DNA from: Svornostia abyssi
Lineage (GTDB): Bacteria > Actinomycetota > Thermoleophilia > Solirubrobacterales > Solirubrobacteraceae
DNA length: 64,000 nucleotides
Reading direction: 5' to 3'
Assembly (NCBI GenBank): GCA_024666565.1
Contig: CP088295.1
Span: forward strand, 1,674,001-1,738,000
Made by a program: the position numbers and the translations under genes. Shown one piece after another: positions 1-11,157 of this stretch (its first letter is position 1; each line of letters opens with the position of its first letter). Under the pieces are notes generated by a model. It did no database searches. It was not told where the DNA came from and saw only the letters and a program-made list of their open reading frames with translations.

Positions 1-1
1 C

Positions 2-1051
2 GGTGCGTTCTACGTCCTGCACTGCGCCGAGCGCGACGAGGTGCTCGATCTCTGGGAGACCGCCCGGGCGGACGCGCACCGCTCGGGCGCGCTCGTCGAG
101 AACGCCTCGATGCACAGCTGGTACGGGCATGCGCTGCTGCGCCGCGGCGACCTCGCGCAGGCGCGCATCGAGCTCGAGCTGGGATTCGACCAAGTCACGC
201 AGTGGGGCTACAGCGAGACGGTCCGGCTGATCGCGACCGCGTGGCTCGTGAACGCGCTCGTCGCGCAGGGCGAGCTCGACGCGGCCGAGCAGCGCATGCG
301 GGCGGTGACGCTCACGCCGGAGCCGTCCGTGCCGTCGTTCGCCTTCCTCTACGCGCGCGCGGAGCTGTCCCTCGCGCAGGGCGACGCCGAAGCGGCGCTC
401 GAGGCGTGCGACGAGGGCGAGCGGCGCGCATCGTGGATCGTCGCCCCCGTCGGGTTTCCCTGGCCCGTGATCCGGGCGCTCGCACTCGACCGGGTCGGGC
501 GGACCGACGAGGCGCTGGCCGTCGCGCGGGGGTGGCTCGAGGTCGCCCGCGGGTGGGGCGCTCCCGGGACCGTCGGGACCGCGCTGCGCGTCCTCGGGAC
601 GATCGAGCGCGAGGACGGCCTGGACCGGCTGCGCGACGCCGTCGAGGTGCTCGAGGGCTCGTCGGCGCGTCTGGAGCGCGCGCGTGCGCTGGCCGCCTAC
701 GGGGCCGCGCTGCGCCGCGCGCGCCAGCCGACCGAGGCCCGCGAGCCGTTGCGGCGCGCGCTGGACCTCGCCGTGGCGTGCGACGCGGCGGCCGTGGCCG
801 AGGACATCCGCACCGAGCTGCACGCTGCGGGTGCGCGGCCGCGCACCGACGCGCTGTCGGGCGTGGAGGCGCTGACGCCGAGCGAACGCCGCGTCGTCGA
901 CCTCGCCGCGGCCGGGCAGGCGAACCGGGAGATCGCGCAGACCCTGTTCGTCACGCCGAAGACGGTCGAGGTCCACCTGACCAACGCGTACCGCAAGCTG
1001 GGCGTGAAATCCCGCCGCGAACTCGGCGATGCCCTCGTACCATCCGCCTGA
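2..1051 (+). CDS. LuxR-family regulator, C-terminal part (5' end outside window)
   Basis: The reading frame is open from base 2, so the gene begins before the window. About 350 residues are visible: alpha-helical TPR-like repeats followed by a LuxR-type helix-turn-helix over the last ~60 residues (ALTPSERRVVDLAAAG, then NREIAQTLFVTPKTVEVHL). The first visible residues match an internal segment of the next gene, which carries a P-loop ATPase at its N-terminus. This is therefore most likely the second half of a MalT/LAL-type regulator of about 900 residues. The stop codon overlaps the ATG of the paralogous downstream gene by one base (TGATG), suggesting co-transcription. The ligand and target genes are unknown. 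Confidence 0.85.
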   Translation, partial: GAFYVLHCAERDEVLDLWETARADAHRSGALVENASMHSWYGHALLRRGDLAQARIELELGFDQVTQWGYSETVRLIATAWLVNALVAQGELDAAEQRMRAVTLTPEPSVPSFAFLYARAELSLAQGDAEAALEACDEGERRASWIVAPVGFPWPVIRALALDRVGRTDEALAVARGWLEVARGWGAPGTVGTALRVLGTIEREDGLDRLRDAVEVLEGSSARLERARALAAYGAALRRARQPTEAREPLRRALDLAVACDAAAVAEDIRTELHAAGARPRTDALSGVEALTPSERRVVDLAAAGQANREIAQTLFVTPKTVEVHLTNAYRKLGVKSRRELGDALVPSA

Positions 1052-3849
1052 TGCCGGACCTCGACCTCCTCGAACGCGACACCGAGATGGGGCTCCTCGA
1101 CGAGCTCTTGGCATCGGCCGCGGCCTCCGAGGGCCGGTTCCTGGTCATCGAGGGTCCGGCGGGGATCGGCAAGAGCCGTGTGCTGGCGGAGATCCGCCGC
1201 CGGGCGGGCTCCCGGGTCCGGGTCCTGAGCGCGCGCGGTGGTGAGCTGGAGGGGGCGTTCCCGTTCGGGGTGGTGCGCCAGCTGTTCGAAGGCGTCATCG
1301 CCGACCCTGAACTGGCCGAGCGCGTGCTCGCGGGTGCCGCGGGGCCCGCGCGCGACGTGCTGGGCGCTCCGACCGGAAACACCCAGGCCGGCGGCGCGTC
1401 GTTCGCCGTGCTGCACGGCCTGTACTGGCTGGCGCTGAACCTCGCCGACGAACAGCCGCTCGTGCTCGCCGTCGATGACCTGCACTGGGTCGACCGGCCG
1501 TCGCTGCGCTTCCTCGCCTATCTGCTGCGGCGCCTGGAGGGCGCGCCGATCCTCGTCGCCGCGACGCTGCGCAGCTCCGAGCCGGGGGTCGATCCCGCGC
1601 TGCTGGCCGAGATCGCGCAGGACCCGGTGGTGACGCCGCTGCGCCCCCGGCCGCTCAGTGAGCAGGCCGTGGCTGCGCTCATCGCCGACCGGCTGTCCGA
1701 GGAGCCCGAAGCCGGGTTCGCGCAGGCCTGCCACACGTCCACCGGCGGCAACCCGCTGCTGCTGCGTCAACTGCTCATCGCACTGGCAGCCGACGGCGTC
1801 CATCCGCGCGAGAGCGAGTCGGCGAAGGTCCGCGAGATCGCGCCGCGGGCGGTCTCGCGGACCGTCCTGCTGCGCCTGGCGCGCCTCACCCCGCAGGCCG
1901 CGGCCGTCGCGCGAGCCGTGGCGGTCCTGGGCGACCAGGCCGTGCCCTCCGTCGTCGCCTCCCTGACGGGCCTGGAGGCCCAGGAGGTCGCCGATGCGAC
2001 AGGCGCGCTCATCCGCGCGGAGATCCTGCGCCCCGACCAGCCCTTGGGCTTCGTCCATCCCCTGGTGCGCGACGCCGTCTACCAGGAGGTGCCGCCCGCC
2101 GAGCGCGAGCTCCCTGCACGCCGCCGCCGCCGACACCCTCCGCGCCGCCGGGGCGCGCGTCGAGCAGATCGCCAACCAGCTGCTCCTGGCGCCGCCGCGC
2201 GGCGAGGAGTGGGTGGTCGACGTCGCGATCGAAGCCGGCCGGGGCGCGATCGGCCGCGGTGCCCCCGACGGCGCGGTGGCCTACCTGCAGCGGGCGCTGG
2301 AGGAGCCGCCGCCGCCCGATCGCCGCACGGCCGTGCTCACCGAACTGGCGTTCACGGAAGCCCAGACGAGCGGTCCCGGTGCCGCCGAGCACCTGCGGGT
2401 GGTCCTCGGCGAGGCCGAGGACCCGCTCGCCCATGCGGAGATCGCGCACGCGCTGGCCCGCACGCTCATCTTCACGGGCGATCCCGCCGAGGCCGTCACC
2501 GTGGTGCGCGAGGCGGCGGCGCGACTCGACTACGCCGACCCGGTGCAGCGCGACGCACGCCTCGGCTTCCTGGCCGTGGAAGCCGTCGCCCGCGTGTTCG
2601 GCGTCGGTGACGTGGCGGTCTTCGACGAGCTCGAACCGTTCCGGCAGCGGCCCGGGCCGGGGGCGGGCACGGGGGAGAAGCTCACGACCGCGATCGCGCT
2701 GTACATCTGGGCCCACCAGGGCGGGCCGGCGGACGAGATCTGCGACCACGCGCTGTGGCTGCTGAACGAGGGGGGCCTGCGCCTCTCGGACGACCCGCTC
2801 ATCGCGGTCGCGGCCTACTACGTCCTGCAGTGCGCCGAGCGCGACGAGACCCTCGACCTGTGGGAGCAGAGCCGGGCGGAGGCCTATCGCGCGGGGTCGC
2901 TGCTGGGCAGTTCGACGATCCACACGTGGTACGGCCACACCCTGTGGCGGCGCGGCGACCTCGCGCAGTCCCGGGCGGAGTTCGAGGCGGGGATCGGCGA
3001 GCTGCGCCAATGGGGATACAGCGAGACGATCATGGCGGCGAGCGGCGGGTACCTCGCGCCGATCCTCATCGAGCAGGGCGAACTCGACGCGGCCGAACGG
3101 CATCTCGCCGAGATGCCCAATCCGCAGGACGACTCGCTGCCGATGTTCAACTGGCTCAACGCCCGTGCGCACCTGTCGCTCGCGCAGGGCCGGCCGGAGG
3201 AGGTGCTGGCGGTCTGCGACGACTTCGAACGGCGCGCCTCCTGGGTGCACAACCCGATCGACTACCCGTGGCTGATCCCGCGCGCGCTCGCCCTCGACCG
3301 GCTGGACCGCCGCGAGGAAGCGGTCGAGGTGGCCGAGGCGTGGCTGGTCCAGGCGCGTCAGTGGGGCGCGCCCGGGACGGTCGGCACGGCGCTGCGCGTG
3401 CTCGGCATGGTGCAGCGCGAGCGGGGATGGACACGCTGCGCGAGGCCGTCGAGGTGCTCGAGCACTCCGCGGCGCGGCTCGAGCGGGCCAAGGCGCTGGC
3501 GGCGCTCGGCGGGGCGCTGCGCCGGGCCCGGCGGCCCACCGATGCGCGGGAGCCGCTGCGCCGGGCGCTCGAGCTGGCGTCGGCGTGCGATGCGCATGCG
3601 CTCGTCGAGCACGTGCGCACGGAGCTGCACGCCGCGGGTGCGCGGCCGCGAAGCGACGCCCTGGCCGGCGTCGAGGCGCTGACGCCGAGTGAGCGGCGCG
3701 TCGTCGATCTCGCCGCGGCCGGCAGCGCGAACCGCGAGATCGCGCAGACGCTCTACGTGACGCCGAAGACCGTCGAGGTGCACCTCACGAACGCCTACCG
3801 CAAGCTCGGCGTGCGGTCGCGGCGCGAGCTGAGCGGCGTGCTGGCGTAA
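1051..3849 (+). CDS. LuxR-family ATP-binding regulator (LAL/MalT type), two frame breaks
   Basis: The encoded protein of about 930 residues starts with a P-loop ATPase (GPAGIGKS, residues 35-42; Walker B-like LVLAVDDLHW). A long helical TPR-like middle follows, then a C-terminal LuxR helix-turn-helix (PSERRVVDLAAAG, VTPKTVEVHL). It is a tandem paralogue of the preceding gene. The frame is broken twice: an apparent extra C at 2112-2114, where the frame jumps to SLHAAAADTLRAAG, and an apparent missing base near 3423-3427 (GGGG), just before MDTLREAVEVLE. The two shifts cancel, and homology to the neighbour is kept throughout, so sequence error is more likely than decay. It is an AAA/STAND-type transcription activator by family; its regulon is unknown. 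Confidence 0.8.
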
Positions 3850-3880
3850 CGCCACCGGCCAGACCGGGTACCTTGTACCT

Positions 3881-3904
3881 GTGTACCACTGTTTGGTTGT
3901 GTAG
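3881..3904. promoter_or_regulatory. Operator-like site upstream of TauE/SafE gene
   Basis: On the minus strand this AT-richer stretch reads CTACACAACCAAACAGTGG. It shares CTACA..ACCAAA with the site at 4683-4708 in front of the rhodanese-MBL gene. It lies immediately upstream of the ATG at 3910, where no ribosome site is visible. It is a candidate operator for the ArsR regulator encoded at 5888; that assignment is inferred from the shared motif and the gene order. Confidence 0.45.
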
Positions 3905-3909
3905 CTGGG

Positions 3910-4684
3910 ATGGACCCGGCGATCCTCATCTCGATCCCGTTCGGCGTCGCCATCGGGCTCATCGTCGGCATGGTCGGCGGGGGGTGGGGCCGTGCTCGCC
4001 GTCCCGGTGCTCGTCTACGCCGTCGGCCTCGACGTCCACGAGGCCACGACGGTGAGCCTGGCGGTGGTCGCCGCCGCGGCCGCCACGGGCGCGACGGGGC
4101 AGATGCGCCGCGGCGCGGTGTGCTGGTCGTCGGCGGCATGGTTCGCGGGCGCGGCTGCAGCGGGCAGCCTGCTCGGCGCCGTGGGCAACCAGAACGCCAG
4201 CGGGTCGCTGCTCCTCTTCGCCTTCGCCGGTGTGATGCTGCTCGCGGCGCGTGCGACCTGGCAGCGCGCCGGCCAGCCCGCCGCCGGGATCGGTGGCTGT
4301 CCGAAGGCCCGGGCGCGCGTCCTGGTGCCGGTCGGCTTCATCGTCGGCGCGGTGACCGGTCTGGTCGGCGTCGGCGGCGGGTTCCTCGTCGTGCCCGCGC
4401 TGGCGATCGGATTGAGCTTCGGCATGCGCGAGGCGATGGGCACGTCGATGGTGATCGTGGGCATCGTCTCGCTCTGCGGCCTGGTCGCGCACCTCGCGGC
4501 CGGGAGCGAGATGGACTGGCCCGTCGCGCTGGTGATGGGCGCGGCGACGGTCGCCGGGGCGGTCGCAGGGCCGTACCTGGCCGACCGCGTGCCGCTGAAG
4601 GCGCTCGGCCGCGGGTTCGCGGTCCTGGTCGCCGTCGTGGCGGTCGGGGTCGCGGCGGCCACCGCAGCGGGCGTCGCGGTGTAA
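3910..4684 (+). CDS. Sulfite exporter TauE/SafE-family permease, one frame break
   Basis: This is a polytopic membrane protein of about 255 residues with the TauE/SafE layout: two related halves, each opening with a glycine-rich segment (GLIVGMVGGG near the N-terminus, then GAVTGLVGVGGGFLVVPAL in the second half). The family exports sulfite, thiosulfate or sulfonates, or moves sulfur compounds across the membrane. The frame shifts by one at the G-rich run 3979-3989, where the downstream frame continues as LAVPVLVYAVGL. One extra base explains this. It heads a module with a rhodanese-MBL enzyme and an ArsR repressor, so a role in clearing sulfite or persulfide is the best inference. Confidence 0.8.
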
Positions 4685-4708
4685 CTACAACCAAAGTGTT
4701 GTATAGTT
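4683..4708. promoter_or_regulatory. Imperfect palindromic operator upstream of rhodanese-MBL gene
   Basis: The site reads AACTACAACC, then AAAGTG, then TTGTATAGTT. Its ends form an imperfect inverted repeat (AACTA..CAA against TTG..TAGTT). It lies about 30 bases before the ATG at 4738 and shares CTACAACCAAA with the site before the TauE gene. AT-rich imperfect palindromes of this kind are typical targets of ArsR/SmtB repressors, one of which is encoded at 5888. Confidence 0.5.
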
Positions 4709-4737
4709 GTGATTGTCCACGGTCCAGAGGTCATCCG

Positions 4738-5859
4738 ATGAGCACCACCACTGCGTCGCCCGCCCAGATCAGCCCCGCCTCTCTCGCCGAGCGCATCCTC
4801 GCCGGTGCGCCCGTCACGCTGCTGGACGTCCGTGAAGACGCGTCCTGGTCGATCGAGGGCCCCACGGTGACGTCCCGCCACGTCCCCGCCCCGGCCGTGC
4901 TCGCTGACCCCGAGGCGCTCGCGCAGGAGCTCGACGGCCCCGTCATCACCGTCTGCACCAAGGGGATCACCGCCGAGCGCGTGGCCCAGGCCCTCGCCGG
5001 CGCCGGTGCTGACGCAACGGTGCTCGCGGGCGGCATGCGCGGCTGGATCGGCCTGCTGCGCGCCGTGCCCGTCGAGGTCGACGTGCCCGGCCTGGAGGTC
5101 CGTCAGATCCAGCGGCCCGGCCGCGGGTGCCTGTCGTACCTCGTCGCGGCCGGCGACCGGGCGCTCGTCGTCGACCCCGCGCCCGACGCGGACGCGTACC
5201 TCGCGCTCGCCGACGACCTCGGCGTCCGGATCACCGCCGTCGTCGACACCCATCTGCACGCCGACCATCTCTCCGGCGCCCGCGAGCTCGCCCGGCGCGC
5301 CGCCGCGCGCCTGTACCTCCCGGCGCCCGCCCTCGACCGCGGCGTCACGTACGCGGGCGAGGTCCTCCCGCTCGTCGACGGTGACGCACTCGATCTCGGC
5401 GGCATTCCCATCCGCGCGATCGCGCTCCCCGGCCACACGACCGACATGACCGGCGTGCTCGTGGGTGGGCGCGTGCTCATCGGCGGCGACTCGCTGTTCG
5501 TCGACGGCATCGCCCGGCCGGATCTGCAGCAGGGCGACCCCGAGGGGGCTCGCGCCATGGCGCGCATGCTGCACCGCACCCTGCACGAGCGGGTCCTCTC
5601 GCTCGGCGATGACGTGGTCCTCCTCCCCGGCCACACGCACCCCGGTCTGCACGGCGAGGCGGTCGCCGCCACGCTGGGCGACGTCCGGCGGGCCGTGCCC
5701 GAACTGGCGATCGACGACCCGGCGGCGTTCGCCGAAGAGCTGCTCGCCGACATGCCTCCCCGCCCCGCGAACTACGAGTCCGTCATCGCCGTGAACGCCG
5801 GGCAGCACCCGTACGATCCCGACCTCGAAGCGGGCGGCAACAGCTGCTCGACACGCTGA
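4738..5859 (+). CDS. Rhodanese / metallo-beta-lactamase fusion (persulfide dioxygenase-like)
   Basis: The protein has 373 residues. Residues ~10-110 form a rhodanese domain with the active-site cysteine in VCTKG (C73). Residues ~120-340 form a metallo-beta-lactamase fold with the metal motif THLHADH (H172, H174, D176, H177), a later GHT histidine and a second GHTHPG motif. ETHE1/Blh-type enzymes of this kind oxidise glutathione or protein persulfides to sulfite, and the rhodanese part transfers sulfane sulfur. The neighbouring TauE-type permease would export the product. The start is supported by AGAGG ten bases upstream. The rhodanese precedes the MBL domain here, a known but less common order. 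Confidence 0.85.
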   Translation: MSTTTASPAQISPASLAERILAGAPVTLLDVREDASWSIEGPTVTSRHVPAPAVLADPEALAQELDGPVITVCTKGITAERVAQALAGAGADATVLAGGMRGWIGLLRAVPVEVDVPGLEVRQIQRPGRGCLSYLVAAGDRALVVDPAPDADAYLALADDLGVRITAVVDTHLHADHLSGARELARRAAARLYLPAPALDRGVTYAGEVLPLVDGDALDLGGIPIRAIALPGHTTDMTGVLVGGRVLIGGDSLFVDGIARPDLQQGDPEGARAMARMLHRTLHERVLSLGDDVVLLPGHTHPGLHGEAVAATLGDVRRAVPELAIDDPAAFAEELLADMPPRPANYESVIAVNAGQHPYDPDLEAGGNSCSTR

Positions 5860-5887
5860 CCGCCGGTGACCCGCGAAGGAGCGCACC

Positions 5888-6235
5888 ATGGCACTTCCCA
5901 GCCCGATTCCACTCGACCTCGCTGAGCTCATCGCCACCCGCCTGCGGGTGATCGGTGACCCGAACCGCATCCGCATCCTCGATCAGCTCCGTGACGGTGA
6001 ACTCTCCGTCGCGCAGCTGACCGACCGGCTCGGCACGAGCCAGCAGAACACGTCGAAGCATCTCGGCGTGCTGCTGCAGGCCGGCATCGTGAGCCGCCGC
6101 AAGGAGGGCACGAGCGCGTGGTACTCGGTCGCCGACCAGGGTGTCTACGAGCTCTGCGAGCAGGTCTGCGGCGGTCTGCAGGCGCAGCTGGCCGAGCTCA
6201 CGGCGCTCGTGGACGGCACCGCCTCCGCGGGCTGA
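5888..6235 (+). CDS. ArsR/SmtB-family transcriptional repressor (BigR-like context)
   Basis: This is a 115-residue winged-helix protein. The recognition region is VAQLTDRLGTSQQNTSKHLGV, followed by a wing (GIVSRRKEGTSAWYS). Two cysteines, C90 and C94, lie in the C-terminal helix (YELCEQVC). Cysteine-based members such as BigR/SqrR sense persulfides and repress a permease and an MBL-rhodanese gene. That gene content is exactly what precedes it here, although the cysteine spacing differs from classical BigR. A good ribosome site (GAAGGAG) precedes the ATG. It probably binds the two related sites at 3881 and 4683. Confidence 0.85.
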   Translation: MALPSPIPLDLAELIATRLRVIGDPNRIRILDQLRDGELSVAQLTDRLGTSQQNTSKHLGVLLQAGIVSRRKEGTSAWYSVADQGVYELCEQVCGGLQAQLAELTALVDGTASAG

Positions 6236-6241
6236 TCGACC

Positions 6242-6263
6242 TTCCGCCGAGAGCCCGGCGGAA
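6242..6263. terminator. Short hairpin after the ArsR gene
   Basis: TTCCGCC (6242-6248) pairs with GGCGGAA (6257-6263) around an eight-base loop, directly after the ArsR stop codon. There is no T tract on the plus strand, so a terminator role is only suggested by position. Confidence 0.3.
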
Positions 6264-6305
6264 AAACTTGCCAGATTCATACCCGGGTGCCGATAACCCG
6301 GGACG

Positions 6306-8835
6306 GTGCGCCTCCGACTTCCGCCCCTCTCCCTTGCCGGCCTCCGCGAGCGGCTCCAGACCGACGACTACCTGCCGCGGCGACAGCTCGAGCTGCCGTT
6401 CCTCGCGAGCCTCGTGGTCCTGGCGGTCCTCGTCGTGGGCGCGTACGTCATCGAGCAGCGGGGAGCGTCGACGCGGGCGGCCGACGCCCGGGTCCTGAAC
6501 ACGGCCGCGACCCAGGCCACGCAGACCCAACGGATCGCGTTCCTCACGACCCGCCTGGCGACGACCACGTCCCCCGTGCAGCGCCGCCGCGACCGGGCCG
6601 CGCTGCGCAACGCGGCCCGCACCATGGCCGGCGACGACGTCATCCTCTCCGAGCAGCCCGAGGCGCTCGGCGCCGACCCCGCGCCGCAGCCGGTGCAGGA
6701 CCTGCGCGAGCGCACGCAGCTGGGTGAGCGGATCCAGCGGTTCACCGACGACGCGCTCGCCGTCGCCGCACCCGGCGCCACGCCGTCGCTCGGCACCCCG
6801 CGGGTGCAGCGGATCCTCACCGCCGCGCGCGGCCCGCTGCTGCGCGACCTCGCACGGCAGTCGCGCACGTACGAGGACGAAAGCGTCGCGTCGTCCCAGC
6901 GCCTGACGTGGGTGCTGTTCGTCTCCACCGGATTGATCATCTCCGGGCTCATCGTCATCGCCGCGCTCATCTTCTGGCCGCTCGCCCCGCCGGCTGCGCG
7001 ACGAGATCACGACGGTCGGCCTGCTCGAGGAGATCGCGGTCGCGGCCAACTCGGCGAAGTCGATCGACGAGGCCTACGCGAAGTGCCTCGACCTCCTCTG
7101 TGAGCACGAAGGCTGGCCGCTCGGGCACGTGTACCTTCCCGGCGACGACGGGTCGGTGCGCTCGACGGAGATCTGGCACGTCGCCGACCGCGCGCGGTCG
7201 ATGGCGTTCGTCGAGGCGACAAAGCGCCTGACCCTCGCGAAGGGCGTCGGCCTTGCGGGACGCGCGCTCGTCAGCGGCGAGCCCGCGTGGATCGCCGACG
7301 TGCGCAAGGACCCGAGCTTCCCCCGCGCCGCCCAGGCCGCCCAGGCCGGCGTCGTGGGCGGCATGGCGTTCCCGGTGAAGGTGGGTGACGAGGTCGTCGG
7401 CGCCATCGAGACGTTCTCGCCGCAGCGGATGAAGCCGAATCCGCGGCTGGTGCGCATCCTCAACCAGGTGGGCGTCCAGTTGGGTCGGGTCATCGAGCGC
7501 GACCAGCACCAGCGCGATCTCGCCTACCGCGCCCTGCACGACGAGCTCACGGGCCTGCCGAACCGCACGCTGCTGCTCGAGCACGTCGCGACCGCCCAGG
7601 CGCGCGCCCGCCGGTCGGGCGAGGTCCTCGCACTGCTGCTGCTCGACATCGACAACTTCAAGCTGACGAACGACGCGCTGGGCCACGAGACGGGCGACCA
7701 GATGCTCCGCGCGGTCGGCGAGCGGCTCTCGACCGGCATGCGCGCGATGGACATCGTCGCGCGGTTCGGCGGCGACGAGTTCGTCATCCTCTGCGAGGGG
7801 CTGAAGGACGAGGACGAGGCCGACGCGCTGGCCCGCCGCGTCCAGTTCCTCCTCCAGCAGCAGGTGTCGGTCGACGACCGCTGGATGAGCGTGAGCGCCA
7901 GCATCGGCATCGCGATCGGCAGCGGCGGCGAGGCCGCCGAGGACCTCCTGCGCGACGCGGACACCGCGATGTACGCCGCCAAGCGCCGCGCGCGCGGCAC
8001 CACGGCGCGCTTCGACGCGTCGATGCGCGAGGAGATCTCCGAGCGGCTGCGCCTGGCCGACGAACTCGTGGGCGCGGCAGCCCGCGGCGAGCTGCGCCTG
8101 TACCTGCAGCCGATCATCGACCTGGACAACAACCGCCTGAAGGCGTTCGAGGCGCTCGTGCGCTGGGAGCACCCGCTCCACGGTCTCGTGCCGCCGGGCG
8201 TGTTCATCCCGCTCGCCGAGGACTCGGGGATCATCGGCGAGATCGGCACCTGGGTGCTGCGCGAGTCTGCCCGCTGGGCGGCGCAGATCCACCCGGGCGT
8301 GTACCTGAGCGTGAACCTGTCGACCCGCCAGCTCGAGGATCCGCTGATCGGCGAGACGGTGCGCCAGGCGCTGGAGGACTTCGAGGTCCCGCCAGGCCGC
8401 CTGACGCTGGAGATCACCGAGAGCGTGCTCCTCGACGGCCAGGCCGAGCAGCTCGCCCGCCTGGAGGCGCTGCGCGCGACGGGCGCCCGGATCTCGCTCG
8501 ACGACTTCGGGACCGGCTACTCGTCGCTGAGCTACCTGCAGGACCTGCCGCTCGATGTGCTGAAGCTCGACATGTCGTTCGCCGCGCGCCTCATCGACGG
8601 CGACGATCCGCACGCGAGCACGATCATCCGCACGGTCGCGTCGCTCGCGAAGGGCCTGGGGCTGGACTTCGTCGTCGAGGGCATCGAGACGACCGACCAG
8701 CTCGCGCGCCTGCGGGCGCTCGGCTGCCCGCTCGGCCAGGGCTACCTCTTCGCCAAGCCGCTGCCGGCCAACGAGGCCGTGGTCTTCGCGTCGGCCGGCC
8801 GCCCGGGCGCGGGCGTGCAGCAGCAGGCCGCCTGA
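6306..8835 (+). CDS. Membrane GAF-GGDEF-EAL protein (cyclic-di-GMP synthase/phosphodiesterase), one frame break
   Basis: The protein has about 842 residues. A GTG start leads into one N-terminal membrane helix (LASLVVLAVLVVGAYV). A periplasmic or extracellular helical region follows, then a second membrane helix (VLFVSTGLIISGLIVIAALI), a GAF domain, a GGDEF domain with intact RFGGDEF, and an EAL domain with EALVRWEHP and DDFGTGYSS. Both catalytic signatures look complete, so it may make or degrade c-di-GMP, gated by the sensor parts. The frame breaks in the C run 6985-6988: removing one C joins the second helix to RLRDEITTVGLLEEI. A c-di-GMP-I riboswitch candidate sits at 43628-43706, a possible downstream reader of its product. 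Confidence 0.87.
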
Positions 8836-8836
8836 G

Positions 8837-9250
8837 CTACTTGCGCTTCAGCGGGCCGGTGCTGGTGACGCCGCCGCCGGTGAACCGGTAGGTCGCGCGG
8901 TCTCCGCCCTTCCACGTGATGCTCACGGTGCCGGAGCCCTTGCAGGTGTCGCTGTCGCCGGCCGTGATGGTCTCGCGGAAGCGGTAGACGTCGCCCTTGC
9001 GGTCCAGGTACCGCCAGTGACCGCGGCAGCGCAGCGGCGCGCCGTAGCGAACGGGGTTCGTCGCCGTGAAGCGGTTGAACGAGCGGATGGTCGCCGTGAC
9101 CGTGAACGGCTGCGTCATCTTCTGCGTGAGGGTGCCCGTCCACGTGCCCTCCAGGGACTCGGCGGGAACGGAGGTCGGCTGGGCGGGGGCGGCGGTGAGG
9201 GCCAGCGCGGCGAGCGTCGTCGCGGCGGTGGCGAGAGCGGCGCGGACCAT
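8837..9250 (-). CDS. Secreted protein of unknown function
   Basis: The protein has 137 residues with an N-terminal signal peptide (MVRAALATAATTLAALALTAA). A beta-rich mature part contains two cysteines (LRCRGHW and DTCKGSG) that could form a disulfide. I do not recognise a family. It resembles small lipocalin- or calycin-like secreted proteins that begin with EGTWTGTLT, but this is only a resemblance. It converges on the GGDEF-EAL gene, with one base between the stops. Confidence 0.65.
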   Translation of the reverse strand: MVRAALATAATTLAALALTAAPAQPTSVPAESLEGTWTGTLTQKMTQPFTVTATIRSFNRFTATNPVRYGAPLRCRGHWRYLDRKGDVYRFRETITAGDSDTCKGSGTVSITWKGGDRATYRFTGGGVTSTGPLKRK

Positions 9251-9261
9251 GGGTTGGGAGC

Positions 9262-9769
9262 CTATCCGGCGCGCCAGGGGGTGGGGCGCGGCAGCCAGCC
9301 GGGGACGTTGCGCGCGTACTCCTCCCAGGCATCGCCGAATCTCTGGTGGAGCAGCGGCTCCTCGAAGCGGCGGACGAGCAGCGCGAGGGCGACGGTGTAG
9401 AGGACGGCGCAGGCCAGCAGGATCGGCCGCGCGATGAGCAGTCCCTCCCCGGCGATGACGGTGGCGGTGGCGACGTAGATCGGGTTGCGCACGTGGCGGT
9501 ACGGGCCCTTCGCGACGAGCTGCTGGGGTGGCGCGAGGGGGGGACGGGGTGCCGGTGCCGTCGCGGACGAACCTCGTGAAGCACGCGGCGATGACGAGGA
9601 GGCCGGCGGCGATGAGGACGATCCCTGCTGCCTTCGCGGCGGGATGGTCGAGGGCGCCGTCGCCGGGGCTGAACCCGCCGGTGATGATGAACGGGCCCAG
9701 GCCGGCCTCCAGGAGCGGGCCGACGAAGAAGAAGCCGATGCTGCCGGCGATCGCGCGGGCGCGGGTCAT
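9262..9769 (-). CDS. Isoprenylcysteine carboxyl methyltransferase-like membrane protein, one frame break
   Basis: This is a membrane protein of about 168 residues. The N-terminal helices include GFFFVGPLLEAGLGPFII and AAGIVLIAAGLLVIAAC. The C-terminal half carries the ICMT/phospholipid-methyltransferase signature: RHVRNPIYVA, then RFEEPLLHQRFGDAWEEYA and VPGWLPRP. Family members methylate a carboxyl or lipid head group using S-adenosylmethionine. The frame breaks in a seven-G run at 9537-9543 (C on the coding strand). Six instead of seven restores SPLAPPQQLVAKGPYRHVRNP. The substrate cannot be read from context. Confidence 0.75.
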
Positions 9770-9810
9770 GGGGGGGATGGTCGCGGAGCGGCGCGCGGCG
9801 TGTCGGGTGG

Positions 9811-9861
9811 GGGGGTGTGAGCATTGCGCGCGCTGTGGGCGCGCGCAATGCTCACACCCCC
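9811..9861. repeat. Perfect 23-bp inverted repeat just upstream of tRNA-Arg
   Basis: The left arm 9811-9833 (GGGGGTGTGAGCATTGCG...) is perfectly complementary to the right arm 9839-9861 around a five-base loop, TGTGG. There is no T tract on either side. It sits between the methyltransferase start and the tRNA, about 25 bases before the mature tRNA, so it overlaps where the tRNA promoter should be. It could be a bidirectional terminator, a REP-like element or a regulator-binding palindrome. Confidence 0.85.
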
Positions 9862-9868
9862 GGTGGCG

Positions 9869-11107
<1,239 letters not shown>

Positions 11108-11157
11108 CTAGGGTCCGGTTCCCACGAGTCCGCGGGCCGGCAACGCGCACGAGCGCC

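Noticed and set aside
3910..4492. Minus-strand histidine/aspartate-rich ORFs over the TauE gene
   Set aside because: They are composition shadows of a high-GC gene; the plus strand has membrane helices and family motifs.
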